Under the pieces are notes generated by a model, which saw only the letters and a list, made by a program, of their open reading frames with translations, was not told the origin of the DNA and did no database searches. A stretch of 64,000 bases of DNA. Origin: an uncultured Aquimarina sp. (GTDB lineage: Bacteria; Bacteroidota; Bacteroidia; Flavobacteriales; Flavobacteriaceae). This document shows, one piece after another, positions 20,215-29,331 of the stretch. A program made the translations under genes and the position numbers. Numbering within the stretch: the stretch's first letter is position 1; each line of letters starts with the position of its first letter. The stretch spans positions 310,001 to 374,000 of the forward strand of contig CANMFM010000007.1 of assembly GCA_947497175.1 (NCBI GenBank), given 5' to 3'.

Positions 20215-22629
20215 ATGCAACCTGAAACTGTTACTACATCTAATATTTCTTTCGAAGAATATAGAAATCAAATACTTAGAGATTATAAAATCGCACTAAT
20301 AAGTAGAGAGTGTAGTTTACTAGGAAGACGTGAAGTACTCACAGGTAAATCAAAATTTGGAATTTTTGGCGGTGGTAAAGAATTACCACAACTTGCAATG
20401 GCAAGGGTTTTCAGAAATGGAGATTTTAGATCAGGCTATTATCGTGATCAAACATTCATGATGGCAATCGATCAGTATACGATCGAACAATTCTTTGCAG
20501 GACTTTATGCACATACAGATATAACCCGGGAGCCTTTTGCTGCCGGAAGGCAAATGGGTGGGCATTTTGCTACACATAGTTTGAATGAAGATGGAAGTTG
20601 GAAAAATCTTACAGAGCAAAAAAATTCGAGTTCAGACATCTCACCTACTGCAGGTCAAATGCCGAGATTATTAGGACTAGCTCAGGCCTCTAAAGTATAT
20701 CGCAACGAAAAAGTATTACCAGAGCAAAATAATTTTTCGATCAAAGGAAATGAAGTAGCCTGGGGTACAATAGGAAACGCAAGTACCAGCGAAGGTCTTT
20801 TTTGGGAAACTATCAATGCAGGTGGTGTTTTACAAGTACCTATGGTGATTAGTGTTTGGGATGATGAGTACGGCATCTCTGTACATGCAAAACATCAAAC
20901 TACCAAAGAAGATATTTCATTAATACTGGAAGGATTTAGACGTGACGAGAATCACGAAGGCTACGAAATTATTAAAGTTAAAGGTTGGGATTACCCAGCA
21001 TTGATGGATGCATATGAAACGGCTGAAGAATTAGCTAGAGAAAAGCATATTCCTGTAATTATTCATGTAAAAGAATTAACACAGCCTCAAGGTCATTCAA
21101 CTTCGGGATCTCATGAAAGATACAAAAGTGAAGAGCGATTAAATTGGGAAAGAGAACACGACTGTATCAAAAAATTTAAAGAATGGATCATTGATCATAA
21201 TATCGCTACAGCAGAAGAGCTGCTAAGTATAGAAAAAGCTTCAAAAAAAGAGGTTCGAAAAGGAAAGAACGATGCCTGGAATGCTTATATTTCAGAAATA
21301 AAAGCTGAACAAAATGAAGCCCTAGAATTTTTGAAGGCCGTAGAAGCAAAAAGTGAAAATAAAAATTTTATTGCTCCTCTTATACACACCCTCGCTTCTA
21401 AAGAAGAACCTATCCGTAAAGATATATTAGAAGCATCCAGAAAAACATTACGTTATCTTACCAAAGAAAATTTTGCAGAGAAAACTGCTCTTCAAAAATG
21501 GGTAGACACATACATAGACCGTATACAACCAAAATATAGTGACCACTTATATAATGAGTTTGACACAAAAGCTATCAATATAAAAGAGGTTGCTGCGCAA
21601 TATGATAATGATGCACAACTGGTTGACGGAAGAGTTATTATTAGAGATAATTTTGAACATATTTTTAGCAGAGTTCCTGAAGCCTTAATTTTTGGAGAAG
21701 ATAGTGGGAAGATTGGAGATGTTAATCAGGGTCTTGAAGGGTTACAGGAAAAATTTGGTGAAATCAGAGTTTCTGATGCCGGAATTAGAGAAGCAACCAT
21801 AATCGGTCAAGGAATTGGCATGGCGATGAGAGGATTACGACCAATTGCCGAAATTCAGTATTTGGACTATATTCTATATTGTGTACAAGGACTTAGTGAT
21901 GACCTTGCCACCTTAAGATATAGAACATTTGCAAAGCAAAAAGCCCCTTTGATTATTAGAACAAGAGGTCATCGATTAGAAGGTATTTGGCATTCTGGTT
22001 CTCAAATGGGAGGATTGGTTCATTTATTAAGAGGTATACACATTCTTGTACCAAGAAACATGACAAAAGCTGCTGGTTTTTACAATACACTATTAGAGAG
22101 TGATGAGCCTGCTTTAGTTGTAGAATGTCTTAATGGATATCGATTGAAAGAAAAGATGCCCGCTAATCTTTCAGAAATCAGAACACCGATAGGCGTTGTA
22201 GAAACTATAAAAGAAGGAACAGATATTACCTTGGTTTCTTATGGATCTACACTTAGATTGGTTGAACAAGCTGCCAAAGAATTACTGTCCACTGGTATCA
22301 ATGCCGAAGTAATTGATGTCCAATCACTAATTCCTTTTGATTTACATCAGGATATTGTAAAAAGTGTAGCTAAAACAAATCGAATATTAATCATCGATGA
22401 AGATGTACCGGGAGGAGCTACAGGATATATCTTACACAAGCTTATCGATGAGCAAAATATATATCAACACCTGGACAGTAAACCCCAGACATTAAGTGCT
22501 AAACCCCATAGACCTGCTTTTGGTACCGATGGAGATTATTTTAGCAAGCCATCTGTTGAAGACATTTTTGAAAAGGTTTATGAAATCATGAATGAAGCTA
22601 ATCCTTCAGATTTCCCAAAACTAAGATAG
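20215..22629 (+). CDS. Fused alpha/beta E1 of a 2-oxoacid dehydrogenase complex
   Basis: This 804-residue protein joins both thiamine-diphosphate-dependent E1 subunits in one chain. The alpha half (about 1-400) has GRREVLTGKSKFGIFGGGKE and the cofactor region GNASTSEGLFWETINAGGV followed by WDDEYGISV. The beta half (about 440-800) has FGEDSGKIGDVNQGLEGLQ, KFGEIRVSDAGIREA and the transketolase C-terminal segment. Such fusions are usual in Bacteroidota and decarboxylate branched-chain 2-oxoacids or pyruvate, passing the acyl group to E2. No E2 or E3 gene is nearby. The canonical GDG of the cofactor motif reads GNA here. Confidence 0.9.
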   Translation: MQPETVTTSNISFEEYRNQILRDYKIALISRECSLLGRREVLTGKSKFGIFGGGKELPQLAMARVFRNGDFRSGYYRDQTFMMAIDQYTIEQFFAGLYAHTDITREPFAAGRQMGGHFATHSLNEDGSWKNLTEQKNSSSDISPTAGQMPRLLGLAQASKVYRNEKVLPEQNNFSIKGNEVAWGTIGNASTSEGLFWETINAGGVLQVPMVISVWDDEYGISVHAKHQTTKEDISLILEGFRRDENHEGYEIIKVKGWDYPALMDAYETAEELAREKHIPVIIHVKELTQPQGHSTSGSHERYKSEERLNWEREHDCIKKFKEWIIDHNIATAEELLSIEKASKKEVRKGKNDAWNAYISEIKAEQNEALEFLKAVEAKSENKNFIAPLIHTLASKEEPIRKDILEASRKTLRYLTKENFAEKTALQKWVDTYIDRIQPKYSDHLYNEFDTKAINIKEVAAQYDNDAQLVDGRVIIRDNFEHIFSRVPEALIFGEDSGKIGDVNQGLEGLQEKFGEIRVSDAGIREATIIGQGIGMAMRGLRPIAEIQYLDYILYCVQGLSDDLATLRYRTFAKQKAPLIIRTRGHRLEGIWHSGSQMGGLVHLLRGIHILVPRNMTKAAGFYNTLLESDEPALVVECLNGYRLKEKMPANLSEIRTPIGVVETIKEGTDITLVSYGSTLRLVEQAAKELLSTGINAEVIDVQSLIPFDLHQDIVKSVAKTNRILIIDEDVPGGATGYILHKLIDEQNIYQHLDSKPQTLSAKPHRPAFGTDGDYFSKPSVEDIFEKVYEIMNEANPSDFPKLR

Positions 22630-22649
22630 GAATAAACCGAAACGTCTAC

Positions 22650-23255
22650 CTAGTAGAAATCTTCTATTCGCAGGCGTTTTCCCTCTTTGTAGGATATAAC
22701 AAAAATCTTTTTATTAAAACCTGATTGTATTAATATTTTCCGAAATTCTTGTGCTTCTTTTAAGGTCTCAAAAACTCCTAAGCTGAGCTTATAAATAGAT
22801 GCATTATTGTAGACTAATGCATTTGTAAACTTATTAGAAATAGTCGCTATTTTATTGTCGTTAAAAGCTTTAACCTGAACAGAATATATCGTGTCTTTAT
22901 TAATCAGGTTTCTATACAAATACAACTTCTGAATTTCTTTATACCTATCGTTTTCTTCTTTTAGCTTTTCAAGCTCATCCTTTGCAGCATCAAATTCTTC
23001 TAAAATCAAAGAAAGCTCATCACTTTCATAATTTTTTCCAGATGTTTTACTGAAGTAAAAAGAATTGGCTACCAGAAAAATTGCCAACAAAAATAGAATT
23101 AGAGAAAATGATCCGAAAACTCTATTCGATTTTTTACTTTTTTTAAGCTTATCCGATTCAACATCCAAAAGATCTTCTAACTTCTTTTGTTTTATTTCGG
23201 CTTTTTCTATTTGATAATGTAAAGATAAAAGATCTTCATCTTTAATAACTTTCAT
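22650..23255 (-). CDS. Single-pass membrane protein with C-terminal SPOR-like domain
   Basis: This 201-residue protein has a cytoplasmic helical N-terminus (residues 1-45), one membrane segment at about 48-67, a coiled-coil stretch around 80-115 and a C-terminal domain from about 121. That domain reads YSVQVKAFNDNKIA, then YKLSLGVFETLKEAQEFRK, the pattern of SPOR domains that bind stem-peptide-free peptidoglycan. The N-terminal motif LLSLHYQIEKAEIKQKKLED is shared with the protein encoded immediately upstream (23309-24073), so they are paralogues at that end. A cell-wall or division role is inferred. Confidence 0.65.
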   Translation of the reverse strand: MKVIKDEDLLSLHYQIEKAEIKQKKLEDLLDVESDKLKKSKKSNRVFGSFSLILFLLAIFLVANSFYFSKTSGKNYESDELSLILEEFDAAKDELEKLKEENDRYKEIQKLYLYRNLINKDTIYSVQVKAFNDNKIATISNKFTNALVYNNASIYKLSLGVFETLKEAQEFRKILIQSGFNKKIFVISYKEGKRLRIEDFY

Positions 23256-23308
23256 TTTTGGGGTATTAGGGGTTGTTAGTTATTCTAAAGATATAATCAT
23301 CACTTGCC

Positions 23309-24073
23309 TTAAGGGAGTTTCTGTTCGGTTATTTTATATACAACACCGTTATTAGTTTCCAAAATCAAAACAGGTTTATTAGTAATAATCTTTTGAAACG
23401 CCTTTAACGGAAAACCTTTAGAAATTTGATTGATACTCTCAATCCTCACTTGTGCTCTATCGTCAATTTCTAAAATCCTAGTACTAGGATTCTGATTGTT
23501 AATATAATAATTTTTGTAGAGAAAATACAATGTATCCCCGTTTTTGTCTAAATCATATTCTGCATCTCCAAATTCTTTAGCTTTTTTTACCGCTCTTTTA
23601 CCATAATAATATTCGATAAAATCAACTTCAACAAAAATCACATCATTACTTGTATACGCTCTATTAATATAACAATACCGTTTGTCGAGTTTTAGTTTGC
23701 CTTCTATTGAATCTTTTATGACACGTGTCGAGTCTTCAACTCCGGATATTCCGTTTTTGTTCATCAAAAAATTCGACTTTAGCTTAGAAACTTCTTTTTG
23801 CAAAGAATCATTAAGCAGTTGAAGTTGTTCAATTTTTTTAGTTTCATCTTCAGAGTATTGGCCCACCTCATTATTTTGAGTCCAGTAAAAACCGCCGATA
23901 GCTATGAGAAGTATTAAGATAATTATGAAAACAAAATATAAATTTCTAATATTTTTACTTTTTTTTAAATCTTCAGAAATAGACATAAGACGATCCTCCA
24001 AACTTTGTTGTTTGATATCAGTCTTTTCCATCTGATAGTGCATGGATAATAATTCCTCTTCTTTTTTGTCCAT
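23309..24073 (-). CDS. Single-pass membrane protein, paralogous N-terminus to its neighbour
   Basis: The family is not recognised. The 254-residue protein has a charged N-terminus with LLSMHYQMEKTDIKQQSLED, which matches the start of the 22650-23255 product. One membrane segment follows at about residues 45-64, then a short coiled coil (IEQLQLLNDSLQKEVSKLK). The extracytoplasmic domain is about 150 residues with no known motif and contains many Tyr and Asp residues. It precedes the SPOR-like gene by 53 bp on the same strand. The shared cytoplasmic segment with different outer domains suggests two receptors or anchors for one cytoplasmic partner. Confidence 0.55.
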   Translation of the reverse strand: MDKKEEELLSMHYQMEKTDIKQQSLEDRLMSISEDLKKSKNIRNLYFVFIIILILLIAIGGFYWTQNNEVGQYSEDETKKIEQLQLLNDSLQKEVSKLKSNFLMNKNGISGVEDSTRVIKDSIEGKLKLDKRYCYINRAYTSNDVIFVEVDFIEYYYGKRAVKKAKEFGDAEYDLDKNGDTLYFLYKNYYINNQNPSTRILEIDDRAQVRIESINQISKGFPLKAFQKIITNKPVLILETNNGVVYKITEQKLP

Positions 24074-24155
24074 ATGATATGCTATAAAAACCCCCTTTTA
24101 TCAAATAACATAATTCGAGTACGCATAATAATTAATGTAAAGGTGATTTATAAAT

Positions 24156-24998
24156 TTACGGAATCCATTTAATATTTTTAAAATCCGGTTTTCGTTTTTC
24201 CAGAAAAGCATTTCTTCCTTCTTTAGCTTCATCAGTCATGTATGCTAATCGAGTAGCTTCACCCGCAAATACTTGTTGGCCTACCATACCATCATCAGTA
24301 AGGTTCATTGAAAATTTTAACATTTTAATGGATGTAGGCGATTTTTCAAGAATTTCTTGTGCCCATTCATAAGCCGTTTCTTCTAAATCATCATGAGGAA
24401 TTACAGCATTAACCATTCCCATCTCATAGGCCTCTTGAGCAGAATAATTTCTTCCTAGAAAGAATATTTCACGGGCCTTTTTCTGTCCAACCATTTTAGC
24501 CAAATATGCAGATCCATACCCCCCATCAAAACTAGTCACATCGGCATCAGTTTGCTTAAATATCGCATGCTCTTTACTCGCCAAAGTTAGATCACAAACA
24601 ACATGTAAACTATGCCCTCCTCCTACTGCCCAGCCAGGCACAACAGCTATTACCACCTTTGGCATAAATCGTATAAGCCGCTGAACTTCTAAAATATTTA
24701 ATCGATGCATTCCATCTTTACCTACATATCCCTGATGCCCTCTTGCTTTTTGATCACCTCCGCTACAAAAACTATAGACTCCGTCTTTTGTAGAAGGACC
24801 TTCAGCAGATAGTAAAATAACTCCTATTGAAGTATCTTCTTGTGCATCGTAAAATGCATCGTACAGCTCGCTGGTGGTTTGCGGGCGAAAAGCATTACGA
24901 ACATTTGGTCTGTTAAAAGCTATTCGTGCAACTCCATTTGATTTTTTATAGGTGATATCTTCGTATTCTTTTGCTGTTTTCCAGTGTATTGAACTCAT
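24156..24998 (-). CDS. menB: 1,4-dihydroxy-2-naphthoyl-CoA synthase
   Basis: This 280-residue crotonase-fold enzyme cyclises o-succinylbenzoyl-CoA to DHNA-CoA in menaquinone synthesis. MenB-specific stretches are visible: FCSGGDQKARGHQGYVG near the N-terminal third, VVPGWAVGGGHSLHVVCD around the oxyanion hole, and DVTSFDGGYGSAYLA carrying the active-site Asp. Length and motifs separate it from general enoyl-CoA hydratases. It is the most downstream member of the minus-strand group containing menD, menF and a thioesterase, separated from menD by three unrelated genes. A -7-like box lies at 25018-25025. Confidence 0.96.
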   Translation of the reverse strand: MSSIHWKTAKEYEDITYKKSNGVARIAFNRPNVRNAFRPQTTSELYDAFYDAQEDTSIGVILLSAEGPSTKDGVYSFCSGGDQKARGHQGYVGKDGMHRLNILEVQRLIRFMPKVVIAVVPGWAVGGGHSLHVVCDLTLASKEHAIFKQTDADVTSFDGGYGSAYLAKMVGQKKAREIFFLGRNYSAQEAYEMGMVNAVIPHDDLEETAYEWAQEILEKSPTSIKMLKFSMNLTDDGMVGQQVFAGEATRLAYMTDEAKEGRNAFLEKRKPDFKNIKWIP

Positions 24999-25017
24999 TA
25001 TTTAATTTTTTATATCC

Positions 25018-25025
25018 CAAAAATA
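25018..25025 (-). promoter_or_regulatory. Candidate -7 promoter box for menB
   Basis: The minus strand reads TATTTTTG, fitting TAnnTTTG, 19 bases before the menB ATG. No convincing -33 TTG is seen. It suggests menB can be transcribed separately from menD. Confidence 0.4.
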
Positions 25026-25091
25026 CTATAATATAGCGTATACTGCTACCTGGTTAAAAAATAAATGGAAGCAAAAATTAAAAAAGTTTCT

Positions 25092-26054
25092 TTACCGGGG
25101 CTCCCCATTCATCTGTTTATATTTATACACCTCTTGCAATGCTGGTTTTTCGTTTCTCTCATTTTCATAAAGATGCGACAATAAATTCAGCTCTTCTTTT
25201 AAAGAATCTACTTTATCTATAAGTAAATGCATTTCATTTTTCAAATCGGTTCCATCTTCTTTGGCCTTTCGCTGTACCTTAGCTTTTATTTCGGTTTCTG
25301 CTTTCATCTCATCCATGCCATTCATAATCACCCCAATAAAGAGATTAAGTACAATCATAGTACCTATTAGAACAAAGGAGACAAAAAATAACGAAGCTAC
25401 TATCGGAGCTCCTGATGGATTTGTACATAAAGCTTCATTACCCTGGTATCCATAATTATCACATCCATACATATTAATATACATCACATCGGTCCAATCT
25501 TCGAGTGTAATTACTCTAAATAATGATAATATGCCTATTTGTAAGTTTTCAAAATGTATTGGGTCATTATCACCAAACATGAAAACTGCCATTGCACCGT
25601 AGATATAAAACAATAAGCCTAGTAATAAACTAATGTATGCCATTGACGGAATACTGCGTAGAAGCGCCCCTACAATAAGTTGTAATTCTGGCAGTGCCGT
25701 AACCAACTTAAACACTCTTAGAATTCGTATTAATCGTAAAACAGGAAGAAACTCGGCATTATCGCCAATAAAAGGGCCTGCAAAGCAAGCAGCCACAATA
25801 AAGAAATCAAATAAATTCCAGGCGTCTTTAAAATAATTTTGTGGTTGGTTTCCTTCGGCAGTAATTTTGATGATAACCTCCACAGTAAAAATGATGAGTA
25901 TAATCCAATCTATCGTATCCATTATTGGAGCCCACTGTTCTACTTTTTGGCCATAGGTTTGGATTCCTACTAAAACTCCCGCGAGTATAATTACCGAAAT
26001 AATAAAATTTTGAAACCATTTGGCTTCAGCAATTTTTTTACATAATGCGACCAT
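25092..26054 (-). CDS. Voltage-gated cation channel, BacNav family, filter TLEDWTD
   Basis: This 320-residue protein has the one-domain six-helix layout of bacterial sodium channels, which assemble as tetramers. S1 lies near residues 16-35. S4 carries regularly spaced charges R107, R110, R113 and K116. S5, the pore loop and S6 (about 218-246) follow. The selectivity filter at residues 183-189 reads TLEDWTD, whereas NavAb-type sodium channels have TLESWSM. Two cysteines (198 and 210) bracket an extra extracellular loop after the filter and could form a disulfide. The C-terminal region (about 255-300) is a charged helix and coiled coil typical of the tetramerising tail. It lies inside the menaquinone gene group. 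Confidence 0.92.
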   Translation of the reverse strand: MVALCKKIAEAKWFQNFIISVIILAGVLVGIQTYGQKVEQWAPIMDTIDWIILIIFTVEVIIKITAEGNQPQNYFKDAWNLFDFFIVAACFAGPFIGDNAEFLPVLRLIRILRVFKLVTALPELQLIVGALLRSIPSMAYISLLLGLLFYIYGAMAVFMFGDNDPIHFENLQIGILSLFRVITLEDWTDVMYINMYGCDNYGYQGNEALCTNPSGAPIVASLFFVSFVLIGTMIVLNLFIGVIMNGMDEMKAETEIKAKVQRKAKEDGTDLKNEMHLLIDKVDSLKEELNLLSHLYENERNEKPALQEVYKYKQMNGEPR

Positions 26055-26170
26055 TAAAATAAAAGGTTAAGTTGTTGAAATCATTTAGTTTGAGGTCATA
26101 AATTTAATAAAATATTTATTTTAAGAAATTTTTATAAACCATGTATCTCAATAACTCTGTAACCTATATT

Positions 26171-27004
26171 TTATTCTGTAAGTCTAATTCCGTCGTCTTC
26201 GATAGCTATTTTTCTTGCTTTATACAATGCTCCTATAGCTTTTTTAAAGCTTTTTTTACTTAACTGAAATACCTCTTTAATATCATCTGGGTCAGATTTA
26301 TCATTAAGATCGATAAAACCACCACTGGCTCGCAGTTCTTTAAGAATTTGCTCTGCATTTGGCTCTATGCCCCTATATCCATGTCGTTGAAGTGTAAGAT
26401 CTATTTTGCCATCGGATCGCACTTTTTTAACAAATCCCTTAAGTTGGTCACCCGGAGTAATCTTTTGAAAAATTTCGTCAGAGTACACCAATCCTAAGTG
26501 CTTTTGATTAACAATCATATTCCATCCTTGAGGTGAAGGGTGTGACGCAATGAGATCTACCTCTTCATAAGGAGATAATAAGACCAATGTATTATCCAGA
26601 AAAGCATTGGTTTTACTTGAAGCTACTAGTCTATTTGTTTCTTCATCAAGATACACATACACAAGATACCAACTACCTACACGCATTTTTGATGCTTGTT
26701 CTTTAAAAGGTACAAAAAGATCCTTTTCTAATCCCCAATCTAAAAATGCTCCAAATTCTGAAACACTTGTACATTTAAGGTATGCGAATGATTTTATAGT
26801 AGCATAGGGTTCTAATGTAGTTGCCACAATACGTTCTGAGCTATCTAAATATACAAATACTTTGATTTGATCTCCGATTTCAAATTCTTCAGGAACATAC
26901 TTATTAGGAAGCAGTACTTCGTTTCCATCGGTATCTCCAAGAAAAATTCCTGGCTCTCTATCTCTTAAAATTTCTAATGTATTATATACTCCTAATGCAA
27001 GCAT
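26171..27004 (-). CDS. cvfB: CvfB/YitL-type S1 RNA-binding protein
   Basis: The 277-residue product has tandem S1-like OB folds (FEIGDQIKVFVYLDSSERIVAT; SVSEFGAFLDWGLEKDLFVP; ITPGDQLKGFVKKVRSDGKI). A C-terminal winged helix follows (FQLSKKSFKKAIGALYKARKI). This is the CvfB layout, known as an RNA-binding regulator of virulence factors in Staphylococcus. I start it at ATG 27004. The in-frame TTG at 27022 lies within the -7 box TATCTTTG at 27020-27027 and so is unlikely to be transcribed. The leader would be only about 10 bases. Confidence 0.85.
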   Translation of the reverse strand: MLALGVYNTLEILRDREPGIFLGDTDGNEVLLPNKYVPEEFEIGDQIKVFVYLDSSERIVATTLEPYATIKSFAYLKCTSVSEFGAFLDWGLEKDLFVPFKEQASKMRVGSWYLVYVYLDEETNRLVASSKTNAFLDNTLVLLSPYEEVDLIASHPSPQGWNMIVNQKHLGLVYSDEIFQKITPGDQLKGFVKKVRSDGKIDLTLQRHGYRGIEPNAEQILKELRASGGFIDLNDKSDPDDIKEVFQLSKKSFKKAIGALYKARKIAIEDDGIRLTE

Positions 27005-27019
27005 TTTTAACTTTTTGCG

Positions 27020-27027
27020 CAAAGATA
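27020..27027 (-). promoter_or_regulatory. -7 promoter box of cvfB
   Basis: The minus strand reads TATCTTTG, an exact TAnnTTTG match, ending 15 bases before the ATG at 27004. It lies just after the terminator of the preceding gene, as expected for a new transcription unit. No clear -33 element is seen. Confidence 0.5.
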
Positions 27028-27060
27028 CCTTTTTAATCTTCTCTATATGGTTTTAAAACA

Positions 27061-27087
27061 AAAAAGCGTTCATAGAGAACGCTTTTT
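27061..27087 (-). terminator. Intrinsic terminator after the DUF2853 gene
   Basis: A perfect inverted repeat AAAAAGCGTTC / GAACGCTTTTT with a 5-base loop lies 22 bp beyond the DUF2853 stop. A run of T follows the stem on either strand, so it can end transcription in both directions. Confidence 0.88.
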
Positions 27088-27108
27088 TAAAATCAATTTA
27101 TCTTAATT

Positions 27109-27450
27109 CTAGTTATATACAGATTCTTTTCCGAAATGCTTTGTTAGAAGGTAATAAACAACCGCTCTATATTTATTGCGGTTTGATTTCCCGTATTTTT
27201 CAATTACAGATGCGATGGCTTCGTCTAATTTTGGTCCATCGGCCAAGCCTAATTTTTTAATTAGAAAGTTTTTCTTTACTGTATCCAATTCTTTTTGATC
27301 ACTTCCAGATACCGTAGCGGCATCAGCGTTATAAATTGAAGGGCCACAACCAATAGTAACTTTGGTTAATAGATCCATATCTGGCGTTTGACCAATTTTA
27401 TCTTTGATATCAGATGCATATTTTGTTATTAATTCGTCTCTTTTACTCAT
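27109..27450 (-). CDS. DUF2853 family protein
   Basis: This 113-residue soluble protein is helix-rich and matches DUF2853 in length and in sequence features (LTKVTIGCGPSIYNADAATV, KNFLIKKLGL, YRAVVYYLLTKHF). The biochemical function is unknown. It is a single-gene unit on the minus strand between menD and cvfB, with a -7-like box at 27493-27500 and its own terminator at 27061-27087. No signal peptide or membrane segment is seen. Confidence 0.85.
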   Translation of the reverse strand: MSKRDELITKYASDIKDKIGQTPDMDLLTKVTIGCGPSIYNADAATVSGSDQKELDTVKKNFLIKKLGLADGPKLDEAIASVIEKYGKSNRNKYRAVVYYLLTKHFGKESVYN

Positions 27451-27492
27451 AAGATGATAATGTTTTAGGTTTAGTTAATTTAATTTGTTTCT

Positions 27493-27500
27493 CAAATATA
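27493..27500 (-). promoter_or_regulatory. Candidate -7 promoter box for the DUF2853 gene
   Basis: The minus strand reads TATATTTG, matching TAnnTTTG, 42 bases before the ATG. No -33 TTG is found at the right distance. Confidence 0.4.
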
Positions 27501-27551
27501 GAGTATTTATAATGGAATTTTAAGTGGAAAAATTGTTTTGCACTAAACAAA

Positions 27552-29276
27552 TTAGACGAAATACTTAAAATACCCGATTAAAGTACTATCATTCTCTTTT
27601 CTTGGAGTAAAAACCTCTAGTAATTGAGGAGATCGATCTTGAGAATACATTTTTTTAATAGCTACATTTACTTCTTGTAGATCGGTAGCCGAATAATAGG
27701 TAAAGTTATACATGTCGCATAACTGTTTAGCAGAAAGATCATGAGTGGTTTCAAAAAACTGACTAAAATTATCGCTTTCTTCCTTACCCGGTAGGATTCT
27801 AAAAATCCCTCCTCCTCCATTATTTATTAATACGATTTTAAAATCAGAAGGAATATACTTATTCCACAATCCATTACTGTCATAAAAAAAACTAAGATCC
27901 CCAGTTATCAGTGTGGTGGGCACTCCTGATGCAAATGCAGCTCCTATAGCGGTAGATGTACTACCATCAATACCACTTGTCCCCCGATTACAAAACACTT
28001 GATAAGAAGGATGTAACGAAAATAATTGGGCATATCGAACCGTTGAGCTGTTACTTAATTGTATCATCTGCCCGCTGGGTATCGCATGAAATAATGTTTC
28101 GAATACTTTTAAATCGGTAAAAGCAGATTGCTTAAGAAATTCGGCATGCTTACTCCTCCTTTGCTCGCGTACCTTAATCCAGGTTGGCTTATATACACTA
28201 CCCACAACATGCGTTTGCGGTAAAAAGTCTGAAAGAAATGAATTTATATCTAATCGTATATGCTCTGTTAGGCAAAAATAAGTGTCAAATGCTTTTTTTT
28301 CATCGACATGCCAGTGAGATTTTGGTTGATACTCTCTTAAAAATGCTTTGATACGTTTAGAAATTACCATTCCTCCGATTGTCAAAAGAATATCGGGTTG
28401 CAAGTCTTTGAACTCTTCGTGGGTTAACGAAGTAATTAACTGGTCTATACAATTAATATGGGATGAATGATGAACATTAGACGTAGTTTCTGTGAGCACC
28501 AAAACTGAAGGATCATCGGCAAAATAATTGATCCATTGTTGATCTATTTTCCCCGGAAAGTTTACCCCAATAAGCACCAATTTACGTGTTGCCTGATTCC
28601 ATTCTTGAATCATTTCAGAATGTAGCTCCTTAGAAATGGTATACTGTGGGTATTCTAGAGGTATATTTTTAGGAAAAACCGTTGGCTGATCAATCTTATC
28701 GTATAACGGTTCATAAAAAGGGACATTGATATGAACTGGTCCATTTTTTTCTATAGCCGTATTAAGCGCCAGGTTTATTTCTCTTTCGTTATGTTTTTGT
28801 GCTTCTCTCTGTTTTTGTCTTATCTTAATATCCTCAACCTTGGTTTCTGCTACGACTTCAGAATATAAATTTGCCGAATATAAAATATGATTTTCAAACA
28901 CATTTTTCTGACGTATGGTTTGTCCGTCACCGATATCAATTCTTTCAACAGGGCGATCTGCACTTAAAACGACCAAAGGAATATCACTATAAAAGGCTTC
29001 AGAAATTGCGGGATAATAATTTAACAGAGCACTACCTGATGTGCATACAAGTGCAACTGGTTTTTGAATCTGCTGTGCTATCCCCAGTGCAAAAAATGCC
29101 GCACATCGTTCATCGACAATACTATAGCATTTCATCTCGGGGTGCTCACTAAAGCCAATGGTAAGAGGAGCATTACGCGATCCTGGTGATATAACCACAT
29201 GATAAATACCTTTTGCCTCGCATAAAGCAACTATGGTTTGCGCTAAAGGAATTTTGGAAAATAAACGTTTTTTCAT
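27552..29276 (-). CDS. menD: SEPHCHC synthase of menaquinone synthesis
   Basis: This 574-residue thiamine-diphosphate enzyme adds succinic semialdehyde, formed from 2-oxoglutarate, to isochorismate. MenD hallmarks are seen: HVVISPGSRNAPLT near the N-terminus, DERCAAFFALGIA with the catalytic Glu region, VCTSGSALLNYYPA, and RGTSGIDGSTSTAIGAA. The cofactor segment GDLSFFYDSNGLW and NNGGGGIF follow. Length is normal. It lies 55 bp downstream of menF on the same strand, so the thioesterase, menF and menD form a natural operon. Confidence 0.95.
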   Translation of the reverse strand: MKKRLFSKIPLAQTIVALCEAKGIYHVVISPGSRNAPLTIGFSEHPEMKCYSIVDERCAAFFALGIAQQIQKPVALVCTSGSALLNYYPAISEAFYSDIPLVVLSADRPVERIDIGDGQTIRQKNVFENHILYSANLYSEVVAETKVEDIKIRQKQREAQKHNEREINLALNTAIEKNGPVHINVPFYEPLYDKIDQPTVFPKNIPLEYPQYTISKELHSEMIQEWNQATRKLVLIGVNFPGKIDQQWINYFADDPSVLVLTETTSNVHHSSHINCIDQLITSLTHEEFKDLQPDILLTIGGMVISKRIKAFLREYQPKSHWHVDEKKAFDTYFCLTEHIRLDINSFLSDFLPQTHVVGSVYKPTWIKVREQRRSKHAEFLKQSAFTDLKVFETLFHAIPSGQMIQLSNSSTVRYAQLFSLHPSYQVFCNRGTSGIDGSTSTAIGAAFASGVPTTLITGDLSFFYDSNGLWNKYIPSDFKIVLINNGGGGIFRILPGKEESDNFSQFFETTHDLSAKQLCDMYNFTYYSATDLQEVNVAIKKMYSQDRSPQLLEVFTPRKENDSTLIGYFKYFV

Positions 29277-29331
29277 TCAGAAAGCTAAATTACAATATCG
29301 GAATAATTTACCCCAATCTTTTAAGCGCAAA

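Noticed and set aside
27005..27022. TTG start for cvfB
   Set aside because: The codon overlaps the probable -7 promoter box; ATG 27004 fits better.
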